The notes under the pieces were generated by a model. It made no database searches and was not told the DNA's origin. It saw only the letters and a list, made by a program, of their open reading frames with translations. The position numbers and the translations under genes are program-made. From the NCBI RefSeq assembly GCF_030053345.1, contig NZ_JASGBP010000006.1, forward strand, positions 62,001 to 126,000: DNA of 64,000 nt. Direction: 5' to 3'. Every line of letters starts with the position of its first letter. Within the stretch, counting starts at the first letter, position 1. This stretch comes from Flavobacterium sedimenticola (GTDB lineage Bacteria > Bacteroidota > Bacteroidia > Flavobacteriales > Flavobacteriaceae). Of the stretch, positions 1 to 8,133 are shown piece after piece.

Positions 1-721
1 CTACTAACTCGGGAGCAATTTTGTGGGTATAATCTTCCTCAACTACTTTAAACCCGATACTTCTCAATTTGTCGAAATAATCTCTGCCGTATACGCGAAC
101 GTGATCGTATTGCCCGAAGATTTTTGCCCGCTCTTTTTGGTCGGTGATACTGTCATCCGAAAAAGTTACCGCTCTCGACAAGTCTTGCGGAATTTGGAAA
201 ATTCCCATACCGCCGGGTTTCAACACGCGGTACAATTCCTTCATGGCTTTGGTGTCATCCGGAATGTGTTCCAATACGTGGTTGCACAAAATAATATCGT
301 ATTGGTTGTCTTCAAAAGGCAAGTTGCAAATGTCGGCTTTTACATCGGCCAGCGGTGAAAGCAGGTCGGTTGTAGTATATTCGATGTTGGGTTGCTTTTT
401 GAAACGTTTGTAAAATTCTTGTTCCGGAGCAAAGTGCAATACTTTCTTTTTTTCTTTAGCCGTAAAAAAATCGGTTTCATTTTGCAAATACAACCATAAC
501 AAACGGTGTCTTTCTAAGGAAAGCGTGCTGGGAGACAACACATTGTTCCTTTGGGTTCCGTAACCGTAAGGCAGAAACATGCGAAAGCTTTTGCCGTCAA
601 TCGGATCGGTGAAACGATTGCCTTTCAGCAAAAAAGCCAATATCGGCCGTACCACAATACTCAATCGTATTAGTATTGGTCGCGGGATAGTATTAAGGAT
701 GAATTTGAACAGTTTTTTCAT
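1..721 (-). CDS. Class I SAM-dependent methyltransferase (3' end outside window)
   Basis: Probably a class I methyltransferase using S-adenosylmethionine; the substrate is not known. Only the first 240 residues are visible because the gene runs off base 1. The expected glycine-rich motif I is replaced by LHFAPE at residues 95-100. The later motifs are clear: NHVLEHIPDD at 147-156 and LYRVLKPGG at 163-171, as in the Methyltransf_11 family. The N-terminus is basic and hydrophobic and may touch the membrane. The ATG at 721-719 overlaps the stop of map by one base (TAATG), so the two genes are very likely translated from one mRNA. Family confident, function open. Confidence 0.8.
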   Translation of the reverse strand, partial: MKKLFKFILNTIPRPILIRLSIVVRPILAFLLKGNRFTDPIDGKSFRMFLPYGYGTQRNNVLSPSTLSLERHRLLWLYLQNETDFFTAKEKKKVLHFAPEQEFYKRFKKQPNIEYTTTDLLSPLADVKADICNLPFEDNQYDIILCNHVLEHIPDDTKAMKELYRVLKPGGMGIFQIPQDLSRAVTFSDDSITDQKERAKIFGQYDHVRVYGRDYFDKLRSIGFKVVEEDYTHKIAPELV

Positions 722-1539
722 TAGAGTGCTAAAGGTTTTTGACGAAATTCGTCTTCTTCATTACTTTCGATACCTAAAGCTTTGTAGATGTACGCAAAGG
801 TCGAAAGCAATTCCGGCTTACCATTTACCAAGGCTACATTGTGTTCAAAATGGGCACTTGGTTTTTTGTCGGCAGTTACTATGGTCCAACCATCTTTCAA
901 GGTTTTGATGTTGCGACTTCCCATGTTAATCATCGGTTCGATGGCGACCACCATGCCTTCTATAAACAATTTGCCGCGCCCTTTTTTACCGTAATTCGGC
1001 ATTTCTGGGGCTTCGTGCATCACGCGTCCTAAACCGTGTCCGACTAATTCTCGCACTACACCGTAGCCATGCGCTTCGGTGTATTTTTGAATAGCATTCC
1101 CTACATCTTCCACGCGATTCCCGATTTTAAATTCGCGAATGCCCACATACAAGCTTTCTTTGGTAACCTGCAATAATTTTTTAGTCGCCGGTACTACTTC
1201 ACCGATTTCAAATGTATAGGCGTGATCCCCATAGAATTCGTTTTTCAAAACACCGCAATCTACCGAAACGATATCGCCTTCTTCAATCGGACGATTGGTG
1301 GGTAACCCATGAACTACCTGCTCGTTTACACTGGTCAGCAAGGTTGACGGACAACCGTACAGTCCTAAAAATCCCGGAACCGCCTGGTGGTCACGGATAA
1401 ATTGTTCGGCTAATTTGTCGAGATGTAACGTTGTAACTCCCGGTTTTATTTCGGTGGCTATCATGCCCAGGGTTTTGGAAACCAGTAAGGCACTTTCGCG
1501 CATCAATTCAATTTCTTCTGCGGTTTTTTGAATAATCAT
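721..1539 (-). CDS. map: Methionine aminopeptidase, type I
   Basis: Cytosolic metalloenzyme that removes the initiator methionine from new proteins. The 272 residues carry all expected MetAP ligands in order: H77 (VVHGLP), D94 (VDCG), D105 (YGDHAY), H168 (GHGLG), E201 (IEPM) and E232 (FEHN). The chain is slightly longer than the roughly 250-265 residues usual for type I enzymes because of a C-terminal tail rich in Glu. There is no N-terminal zinc-finger extension. It is first in a two-gene unit with the methyltransferase, and a TACTTTTG box lies about 50 bp upstream on the same strand. In many bacteria map sits in a ribosomal operon; here it does not. Confidence 0.97.
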   Translation of the reverse strand: MIIQKTAEEIELMRESALLVSKTLGMIATEIKPGVTTLHLDKLAEQFIRDHQAVPGFLGLYGCPSTLLTSVNEQVVHGLPTNRPIEEGDIVSVDCGVLKNEFYGDHAYTFEIGEVVPATKKLLQVTKESLYVGIREFKIGNRVEDVGNAIQKYTEAHGYGVVRELVGHGLGRVMHEAPEMPNYGKKGRGKLFIEGMVVAIEPMINMGSRNIKTLKDGWTIVTADKKPSAHFEHNVALVNGKPELLSTFAYIYKALGIESNEEDEFRQKPLAL

Positions 1540-1588
1540 CTGCTGTAATTTAACATTTGCATCGGGTTTGTCGCCGTGAATGCGGTTG

Positions 1589-1596
1589 CAAAAGTA
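1589..1596 (-). promoter_or_regulatory. Candidate -7 box for map
   Basis: On the minus strand this reads TACTTTTG, a full match to the Bacteroidetes -7 consensus TAnnTTTG, about 50 bp before the map start. I see no good -33 TTG at the usual distance, so support is partial. Confidence 0.5.
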
Positions 1597-1612
1597 ATTA
1601 TTTTACGCTTAT

Positions 1613-2998
1613 TTATTCAGGATTGGCCATGATTTTAAACAGCTTGGCATTCGAATCGAAGTAGCGGTTTTCGATTTGCAGTTTCGATAATTGGGCAGAA
1701 ACCAAGTTGTTTTCTCGTGCATTGATTAAGAAAATAGAGCTTTCTCCAAACGAAAACAACCGTTCTTCCGACGTCAGCATCGTACTGTAATCTACGACCA
1801 AATTGTCTATCAATTGTTTTTGTTTTTCCAACGAATTGATTTCGGTTTGTTGCGCTTTAATTTTGTTTTTTAACGAAACACGCTCCAAATCCAAATCGAA
1901 TTTTACGTCTTGTACCTTGAACTTAGCCAATTGCAAACTACCGCGCTCTTTTCTTAAAAACAGCGGGAAGTAAAAGTTGACGCCGACTTTATAATCTTGC
2001 AAGCGATAGTTGTCGAAGTAACTGGGTTCGGACAAATACGAATAGCCCAAGTCGATTTTGGGCAGCAACATATTGGCCTTGAGTTTTCGCTCTACTTCAA
2101 GCATTTCAATTTTTTGTTCCAAAGCATTGATTTTCGGATGGTTTTCCAAAGATGGATTGTCCAACATCAAGTCGTTGGTGCGTAGGGTTTCTTTAATGGT
2201 CAACGCCAAATTTTCCTCCGGAATGATGTCGTCTTGCAATTCGAGCGGTACATTGTTTTCCAACCACAGGAAGTTGGCCAATTCCAATTTGGCTTTGGCC
2301 AGTTTTAGCTGTGATTCCTCCAAACTCAATTTTCTGTTTCTAACGATAATGCCGGCTTCCACACTGTCAATAGCGGGTTTGTCACCTTGTTCAATCGATT
2401 TGGCAATGCCTTGGTAACGGATGTTGGCATTGTTAAGATAGGTTTGATATAGCGTGACCTCGTTGTAGTTTCGCTTCCAATTGAAATACGCCACCGAAGC
2501 ATCATACAAGACCGAAACCGCCGTCAAGTTTCGCTCAGCCTGACTCAATTTTACCTGAATTTTGGCCTTTCGCAAATCGGCCATACGCTGATTAATGAAC
2601 AACCCTTGTCCCAGCGGAACCGAAATACCCAAAGAAGTTAAGCCCTGGTTAGGCACGGTGTTTTCGGGGTTGAGGTAAATGCCTTCGTTATTGTCGAATC
2701 CGGCTTTGATTTCCACGCCGTACCATGTTGGGATTTTAAAACTACTGTTTAAAATCGAATAGTATTCGTTGTCTTTGAATTTTTTTTGTTCAAAATCGAC
2801 TTCAATCTTCGGGTCGAAGCCACCACGGGCCATCATCAAATTGGCTTGTGCCTGATTGATTTCCAAGTTGGCACTTTTAACCAACGGATGGTATTTTTTG
2901 ACATACCCCAAAAACTCATTGTAGGTGAGCTCTTTAAGGGAGTTTTGACTCCAAGCTGAAAATCCGAACAATAAAAAACCTATGAGAATCGATTTCAT
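1613..2998 (-). CDS. TolC-family outer-membrane efflux protein
   Basis: Outer-membrane channel component of a tripartite exporter. The 461-residue protein begins with a signal peptide (residues 1 to about 17, ending AWSQ). It then shows the long, charged, heptad-rich helices of the TolC/OEP family in two similar halves, with typical phrases such as QAQANLMMARGGFDPK and an amphipathic helical region at 130-200. It is last in the TetR-ABC-HlyD-TolC operon, and its ATG overlaps the HlyD stop codon (TAATG), which suggests translational coupling. The exported substrate cannot be read from the sequence. Confidence 0.9.
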   Translation of the reverse strand: MKSILIGFLLFGFSAWSQNSLKELTYNEFLGYVKKYHPLVKSANLEINQAQANLMMARGGFDPKIEVDFEQKKFKDNEYYSILNSSFKIPTWYGVEIKAGFDNNEGIYLNPENTVPNQGLTSLGISVPLGQGLFINQRMADLRKAKIQVKLSQAERNLTAVSVLYDASVAYFNWKRNYNEVTLYQTYLNNANIRYQGIAKSIEQGDKPAIDSVEAGIIVRNRKLSLEESQLKLAKAKLELANFLWLENNVPLELQDDIIPEENLALTIKETLRTNDLMLDNPSLENHPKINALEQKIEMLEVERKLKANMLLPKIDLGYSYLSEPSYFDNYRLQDYKVGVNFYFPLFLRKERGSLQLAKFKVQDVKFDLDLERVSLKNKIKAQQTEINSLEKQKQLIDNLVVDYSTMLTSEERLFSFGESSIFLINARENNLVSAQLSKLQIENRYFDSNAKLFKIMANPE

Positions 2999-4344
2999 TA
3001 TTTTTTATCTTTTGGAATATTGTTTTTAGGTTGATAGTAATTTGGAGGGAATCCGTTGAGGGTTCGCCAAATTTCAAACCAAACCGGGACATTGTCGAGT
3101 AAAGCCAAGGTTTGCGCACCCGAACCAATGCTGATTTGTTTCGGCCACGGCTCTTCGTTTTCATCGGGCGCTATTAATACTCGAAATTTCCCGTTATCAC
3201 TGATGAAGTTTTCGATGGCTACAATTTTGCCGCCGAAAGTACCATAAGACATGTTCGGCCAACCCGAAAAAACAATGGTCGGCCAACCGTCGAACCAAAC
3301 CCGTACTTTTTCCCCTTTGTGTAACAACGGTAAATCGGTGGCAGAAACAAAGGTCTCTACAGCAATGTCGTATTTGGCCGGCATGATGCTTACTATTTGA
3401 GTACCTTCTTTAATGGTTTCCCCAATTCCCGATTGCAACGCACGGTTTACGTAACCGCTCTGCGGCGCTTTGATGTAATACATCCCGTTTCGAATTTGGT
3501 AATTGGTGTATTGGTTTTTGAGTTTGTTCACTTGGGCTTTAGTGTCGTACTGACTGCTGAGTGCCGTAAATTGATCGCTTCGGGCTTTTTGTTCTTTCTC
3601 ATTGTATTCGGCTACAATACGATTTACTTCTACTTTAGCATTAATCAATTCGTTTTCGCTGGCCAATAATTTGTTTTCCTGCGTGATAATTTTGGCTTCG
3701 GTTTCCTGTAATTTCAAGCGTTTTTCTTCTACATCGGTCATCGGTTTCAAGCCTTCTTTATTGAGTGCCAACGAGCGATTGAATTGTGTAGTGGCAATTT
3801 TAATTTGCGTGCGCACGGCCACCAAATCCATACTGTCGCTCTTTACTTTCAGTATCGATTGTCTGATTTTATTCGTGGCCTGTTGCAGTTTTAATTGCCG
3901 CTCATTTCGGATGGCTGCGATTTGTGCCTCCAACGAAGTCACTTTCCCTCCGTAGGATTGCTCGGCCAGTTCTTTGGCTTTGAGTTGGCTTTCGGTATTT
4001 TGCACTAAATTCGGATCCAGATAATCTTCTTTGGTCTCTGAAATAAAAAGAATAGTATCCCCTTTTTGTACAAAATCACCTTCTTTAACATACCATTTTT
4101 CAATTCTGCCGGCTATGGCAGAATGAATGGTTTGCGGTCTTTGATCGGGCTTTAAGGTGGTTACCGCACCCGACCCGGAAATGTTTTGTGTCCATGGCAA
4201 AAACAAAATCAGCAAGCCGAACAGCGAAACACCGGCAATAATTTTATTCAAAACTTTATAGTGCGGGCGATTACTCAGCGTTTTGTAAGTGCTGTACTTT
4301 TCTATGCTTTGACCGATACGATTGTTGTTAGAAATGTTAAGCAT
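2998..4344 (-). CDS. HlyD-family membrane fusion protein
   Basis: Periplasmic adaptor that joins the inner-membrane ABC transporter to the TolC channel. The 448 residues show one N-terminal membrane helix (about 33-52, IIAGVSLFGLLILFLPW), then a biotinyl-lipoyl half (around 75-105, WYVKEGDFVQKGDTILFI), a long alpha-helical hairpin (about 115-290), the second lipoyl half (YIKAPQSGYVNRAL) and a beta-barrel domain. It lies between the ABC gene (5-bp gap) and the TolC gene (one-base overlap). The layout resembles type I secretion adaptors as well as drug-efflux adaptors, so either role fits. Confidence 0.92.
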   Translation of the reverse strand: MLNISNNNRIGQSIEKYSTYKTLSNRPHYKVLNKIIAGVSLFGLLILFLPWTQNISGSGAVTTLKPDQRPQTIHSAIAGRIEKWYVKEGDFVQKGDTILFISETKEDYLDPNLVQNTESQLKAKELAEQSYGGKVTSLEAQIAAIRNERQLKLQQATNKIRQSILKVKSDSMDLVAVRTQIKIATTQFNRSLALNKEGLKPMTDVEEKRLKLQETEAKIITQENKLLASENELINAKVEVNRIVAEYNEKEQKARSDQFTALSSQYDTKAQVNKLKNQYTNYQIRNGMYYIKAPQSGYVNRALQSGIGETIKEGTQIVSIMPAKYDIAVETFVSATDLPLLHKGEKVRVWFDGWPTIVFSGWPNMSYGTFGGKIVAIENFISDNGKFRVLIAPDENEEPWPKQISIGSGAQTLALLDNVPVWFEIWRTLNGFPPNYYQPKNNIPKDKK

Positions 4345-4349
4345 TTGGA

Positions 4350-6014
4350 TTATTGTTTAGTATCGTTGATAATTTTTCCGTCGCTCATGGTAATCTTACG
4401 AGTACATTTTTGTTTCCAATAGTCGTTTTTAGAGGAAACAATTAAAGTCCATTTGTTCTCATTTGAAGTGATAAAATCAATCACTTCCTGAGCCGCGTCG
4501 TTATCCATTTTATCTAAAGCGTCTTCATAGAATAAAATTTTAGGACGATTGATAATACTTCGTGCCAACAGAATTTTTTGGGCGTTGGAAGAAGACAGTT
4601 GTTTGCCTTCCGGATAAATTTTGGTATCCAATCCTTTCGGTAACGATTTGATGAAATCACCCAGTTTGACGCTTTCAATGGCCCATTTCAAATCTTCTTG
4701 AGAAATCAATGGGTTATTGAAAGTGATGTTTTCCAAAATGGTTCCTTCGAATGGTGTTTCGCCGGTGATAATGGTGCTGATTTGCGAGCGATACTGCTCC
4801 AAATCAATTTTTCTATAGGTGTCATCGTTGATGTAAAAGGAACCGGAATTGGGTTTTATGAGACCGGAGAGAATTCGGATAAGCGTGGTTTTTCCGGAGC
4901 CGTTATTACCTTCTAAATATATTTTTTCGGATTGCTCAATGGTCAAATTGATTTTTTCCAACACATAATCGGTAGCATCCGGAAACTTGTAGCTTAAGTT
5001 CTCGGCCGCCAATTGAATATTGGTGTAACAATAATCGGCCGGTTTAGTGGTGGTTTCCTCTATTTCCAAATCGGTTATTTGCCCGATTTTTTCCACAGCA
5101 GTCAATACATCGTATAAGGTTTCCAAACCAATTACAATTTTTTCTACCGAATTAATGACCAATAAGATAATGATTTCTGCTGCCACAAATTGACCGATAT
5201 TCATTTTTTGGTTTAAAACCAAATAACCGCCAATAAGCAATAATCCTGCAGTGATGATGATTTTAAAGACAATCAGTTGGGTAAATTGCCTTTTGATAAC
5301 ACTGAAATGTCTTTCCCTTTGAATCAAGTATTCCGAAACCAAACGATCGTTTTTGGTTAAGGCATAATCGAAATTAGATGCTTTTTTAAAACTGAAGTTG
5401 TTGCGTGCCATTTCTTGCAACCAGCTCACCACTTTATACTTGAATTTGGATTCTTTTAAACTACTGGACAGTCCCGAATTGTAAGAGAATTTGAAAATAA
5501 TGTACAACAAAATGATTAGAAAAACGCCAAAGAAGATAAAAAACGGATGGTATAACGATAACAAAATTATACCGAAAGCGATTTGCAATAATGCCGAAGA
5601 AAAATCAATCAATAATTTCGAGGCGCCTTTCTGAATCGTTAAAGTGTCAAAAAAGCGATTGGCCAATTCCGGCGGATACTGATTGTGTAAAGCTTCAAAT
5701 TTTATTTTAGGCAATCGAAATCCAAATTCAAACGAAGCGCGAATGAATATTTTTTGCTGTAAGTTTTCAGTGATACGCAATTGCATCAGCGATAGGATGC
5801 CTACCAAAGCAACCCCGGCTATTACGATAAAAACCAATACAATCCAGGACACGCTTACTCTGCCGGACTGAATTAAGTTGATAATGGCCTGAATGCCGAG
5901 TGGTAAAGACAAACTGACCAATCCGGCGAAGATGGCATAAAACAATACCTGAAGGATGTCTTTCCTGTCTAGTTTGAGCAGATTTATCAATCTTTGTGAC
6001 GCTGTGAGTGCCAT
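4350..6014 (-). CDS. ABC exporter half-transporter with unusual ATPase motifs
   Basis: Inner-membrane exporter subunit of 554 residues: a six-helix transmembrane domain (about 20-310) followed by a nucleotide-binding domain (about 330-554). Walker A is intact (GNNGSGKT, 369-376). The other motifs are degenerate: the LSGGQ signature reads LSSSN (473-477), the usual Walker B Asp-Glu pair reads Glu497-Asp498, and the H-loop histidine appears to be missing (IVSSKND, 525-531). There is no N-terminal peptidase C39 domain, so a leader-cleaving bacteriocin exporter is not supported. It follows the TetR gene by one base and precedes HlyD. ATP hydrolysis may be slow or may need a different geometry. 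Confidence 0.9.
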   Translation of the reverse strand: MALTASQRLINLLKLDRKDILQVLFYAIFAGLVSLSLPLGIQAIINLIQSGRVSVSWIVLVFIVIAGVALVGILSLMQLRITENLQQKIFIRASFEFGFRLPKIKFEALHNQYPPELANRFFDTLTIQKGASKLLIDFSSALLQIAFGIILLSLYHPFFIFFGVFLIILLYIIFKFSYNSGLSSSLKESKFKYKVVSWLQEMARNNFSFKKASNFDYALTKNDRLVSEYLIQRERHFSVIKRQFTQLIVFKIIITAGLLLIGGYLVLNQKMNIGQFVAAEIIILLVINSVEKIVIGLETLYDVLTAVEKIGQITDLEIEETTTKPADYCYTNIQLAAENLSYKFPDATDYVLEKINLTIEQSEKIYLEGNNGSGKTTLIRILSGLIKPNSGSFYINDDTYRKIDLEQYRSQISTIITGETPFEGTILENITFNNPLISQEDLKWAIESVKLGDFIKSLPKGLDTKIYPEGKQLSSSNAQKILLARSIINRPKILFYEDALDKMDNDAAQEVIDFITSNENKWTLIVSSKNDYWKQKCTRKITMSDGKIINDTKQ

Positions 6015-6015
6015 A

Positions 6016-6690
6016 TTATTTGCTTAAGATTTTTTGAGCCAAATCAATATAAAACTGGGTTGGCGAATTGTTTTCATTACAATTGGTGATTGTTTTTAAA
6101 TGGTCTTTCAGAAAGTGTTGGTGCAACGAACCTTCCACTATAGAAGAAGCCAAACTTTTGGCATAACCGTACTCCGGATTGACTTCTTGAATGATGTCAA
6201 TAATTCGGTTGATGACACGCTTGTATACCAAAAAGAAGCCCTCTTTATTTTCTTCGTCGACTTCTTTCGTTAGTAACGTTTTGGTGAATTCGGCAATGAT
6301 GATTTTGTTTAAAACCGATTCATTGATGTGCAAGGTAGCCGAATCATCTTCAATTTTTTCAGTGACTATCGTAATGGCTCTTTTAAGCTTTTCCATGGCA
6401 TCGTTGATATTAGTGGTGGATAACACCATACGGTATTCCATCCATCCCCAATACCAAGAAGACAAATAAAGCAATAACTTGTGTTTGTTTTCAAAATAGC
6501 GATACAGCGAGCTCTCATTAGAACCAATCCGCTCCCCCAGTTTTTTAAAGGTGAAATCTTCAAAACCAATTTCATCCATTAACAAAATACTTTCTTGGAT
6601 GATTTTTTTTCCCAAAGCAGAAGTCTCCGGATCTTTTACGTAAATCTTTTCGTTGACTTGAATCTTTAAGTTGGATAATACCGAATTCAT
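6016..6690 (-). CDS. TetR-family transcriptional regulator
   Basis: Probable repressor of its own export operon. The N-terminal helix-turn-helix (about residues 37-75) reads like TetR proteins: FTFKKLGERIGSNESSLYRY followed by FENKHKLLLY. The C-terminal helical domain has no recognisable ligand motif. The gene is first in the operon TetR-ABC-HlyD-TolC, and a 17-bp palindrome overlaps the -7 box upstream, which fits autoregulation. The effector is unknown; a membrane-stress signal or toxic compound would be typical for this arrangement. Confidence 0.9.
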   Translation of the reverse strand: MNSVLSNLKIQVNEKIYVKDPETSALGKKIIQESILLMDEIGFEDFTFKKLGERIGSNESSLYRYFENKHKLLLYLSSWYWGWMEYRMVLSTTNINDAMEKLKRAITIVTEKIEDDSATLHINESVLNKIIIAEFTKTLLTKEVDEENKEGFFLVYKRVINRIIDIIQEVNPEYGYAKSLASSIVEGSLHQHFLKDHLKTITNCNENNSPTQFYIDLAQKILSK

Positions 6691-6707
6691 GGTAATATAT
6701 TTTTATG

Positions 6708-6715
6708 CAAAAATA
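6708..6715 (-). promoter_or_regulatory. Candidate -7 box of the TetR export operon
   Basis: Minus-strand TATTTTTG matches TAnnTTTG and lies 18-25 bp before the TetR start codon. It overlaps the palindrome at 6714-6730 by two bases. Confidence 0.5.
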
Positions 6716-6730
6716 ATAGTAAAACTATTA
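6714..6730. promoter_or_regulatory. Candidate TetR operator (palindrome)
   Basis: TAATAGT-AAA-ACTATTA is a perfect inverted repeat with 7-bp arms and a 3-bp centre. It sits in the gap between the TetR gene and the divergent CoA-transferase gene and overlaps the TetR -7 box. Size and position are those of a TetR-family operator. Binding is inferred. Confidence 0.55.
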
Positions 6731-6835
6731 ATATTGAAATTTTAACTTTTATTTAAATATATTTCAACCCTGCTTTATGAGAAATGTCATATTTTTATAA
6801 GGATTTGGGGAATAATTTTGAACAAAATTTTAGTT

Positions 6836-8104
6836 ATGAGCAAATATGTTACCGCTGCGGAAGCAGTCCAAGTAGTCAAATCAAACGACAGAGTGTATGT
6901 TCAAGCCGCTGCGGCCACGCCGTCTGTATTAACCAAAGCCTTAGCCGAAAGAGCTTCCGAACTCCGCAATGTGGAAGTTTGTCACCTGCATACCGAAGGC
7001 CCGGCGCCCTATGCCAATCCCGATTTAGCCGAAAGTTTTCACGTGAACTCCTTTTTTATCGGAGCCAATGTGCGCCACACCTTAAAAGCCGGGAACGGTT
7101 CCTACACGCCGGTTTTTTTAAGCGAGTTACCGCATTTGTTTCGCAAAAAAGTTTTGCTGATAGATGTGGCTTTTATTCACGTTTCACCACCGGATAGACA
7201 CGGCTATTGCTCGCTGGGTGTTTCCGTTGAAGCCACTTTAGCAGCCATTGAAAATGCCAAAATAGTTATTGCACAAGTCAATCCGCAAATGCCGCGAACC
7301 TTTGGTGACGGTATTCTGCACGAATCCGAAATCGATTATTTAGTCGATGTCAACGAACCTATTTTCGGTCACGAGCCATCGCCTTTTTCCAAAGAAGAAG
7401 AGAAGATTGGCGAGTACGTGGCTTCTTTAATTGATGACCGAAGTACTTTGCAAATGGGTATCGGTTCCATCCCTAATGCGGCGTTAAGCAAATTAAAAAA
7501 CCACAAAGATTTGGGATTACATACTGAGATGTTTTCCGACGGCGTTATCGATTTAATTGAAAGTGATGTTATTAATTGTAATTACAAAGGTACCTTGCGC
7601 GGTCGAGTGTTAGCCACTTTTTTAATCGGTTCGAAACGACTGTACGATTTTGTGAGTGACAATCCGTTTATCGAAATGAAAGAATCTTCCATGGTCAACG
7701 ACACGGCTCGTATTCGTAAAAACCCAAAAATGGTGGCTATCAATTCGGCTATAGAAGTCGATGTCACCGGTCAGGTTTGTGCCGATTCCATAGGAGCACA
7801 CATGTATTCCGGCGTAGGCGGTCAAATGGATTTTATCCGCGGCGCTTCACTCAGCGAAGGCGGAAAAGCCATCATTGCACTACCCTCAATCACCAAAAGA
7901 GGCGAGAGCCGCATTGTACCGTACCTCAAACAAGGCGCCGGCGTAGTCACCACGCGTTCTCACGTGCAATACATCATCACCGAAAACGGCATAGCTGATT
8001 TGTATGGCAAAACCCTAAAACAGCGCATTGACGAGATGGTGAAAATTGCCCATCCAACCCATCAGGAAAACATCGAAAGAAGTTATTATGAAATGTTGAA
8101 ATAA
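6836..8104 (+). CDS. Acetyl-CoA hydrolase/transferase family protein (4-hydroxybutyrate CoA-transferase-like)
   Basis: Likely transfers CoA between carboxylic acids or hydrolyses acetyl-CoA in the cytosol. The 422-residue protein matches the family in length and has the two-domain pattern. A GDGILHESEIDYLVD segment ends the first domain, and HTEMFSDGVIDL carries the glutamate expected to form the CoA ester in this family. A late SVGGQ-like stretch reads GVGGQMDFIRGA. I place the start at the ATG at 6836; a TTG 18 bases earlier is in frame but less likely. The upstream gap is shared with the divergent TetR operon. The physiological acid pair is unknown. Confidence 0.88.
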   Translation: MSKYVTAAEAVQVVKSNDRVYVQAAAATPSVLTKALAERASELRNVEVCHLHTEGPAPYANPDLAESFHVNSFFIGANVRHTLKAGNGSYTPVFLSELPHLFRKKVLLIDVAFIHVSPPDRHGYCSLGVSVEATLAAIENAKIVIAQVNPQMPRTFGDGILHESEIDYLVDVNEPIFGHEPSPFSKEEEKIGEYVASLIDDRSTLQMGIGSIPNAALSKLKNHKDLGLHTEMFSDGVIDLIESDVINCNYKGTLRGRVLATFLIGSKRLYDFVSDNPFIEMKESSMVNDTARIRKNPKMVAINSAIEVDVTGQVCADSIGAHMYSGVGGQMDFIRGASLSEGGKAIIALPSITKRGESRIVPYLKQGAGVVTTRSHVQYIITENGIADLYGKTLKQRIDEMVKIAHPTHQENIERSYYEMLK

Positions 8105-8133
8105 AAAAAGCCCCGAATCTTCGGGGCTTTTTT
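8104..8133. terminator. Bidirectional terminator between CoA-transferase and gpmI
   Basis: A GC-rich stem (AAGCCCCGA / TCGGGGCTT) with a 3-base loop is flanked by A and T runs on both sides, so it can stop transcription from both convergent genes. Confidence 0.9.

Noticed and set aside
6818-6835. TTG start for the CoA-transferase gene
   Set aside because: The ATG at 6836 gives the usual family N-terminus; the extra residues are not conserved in type.
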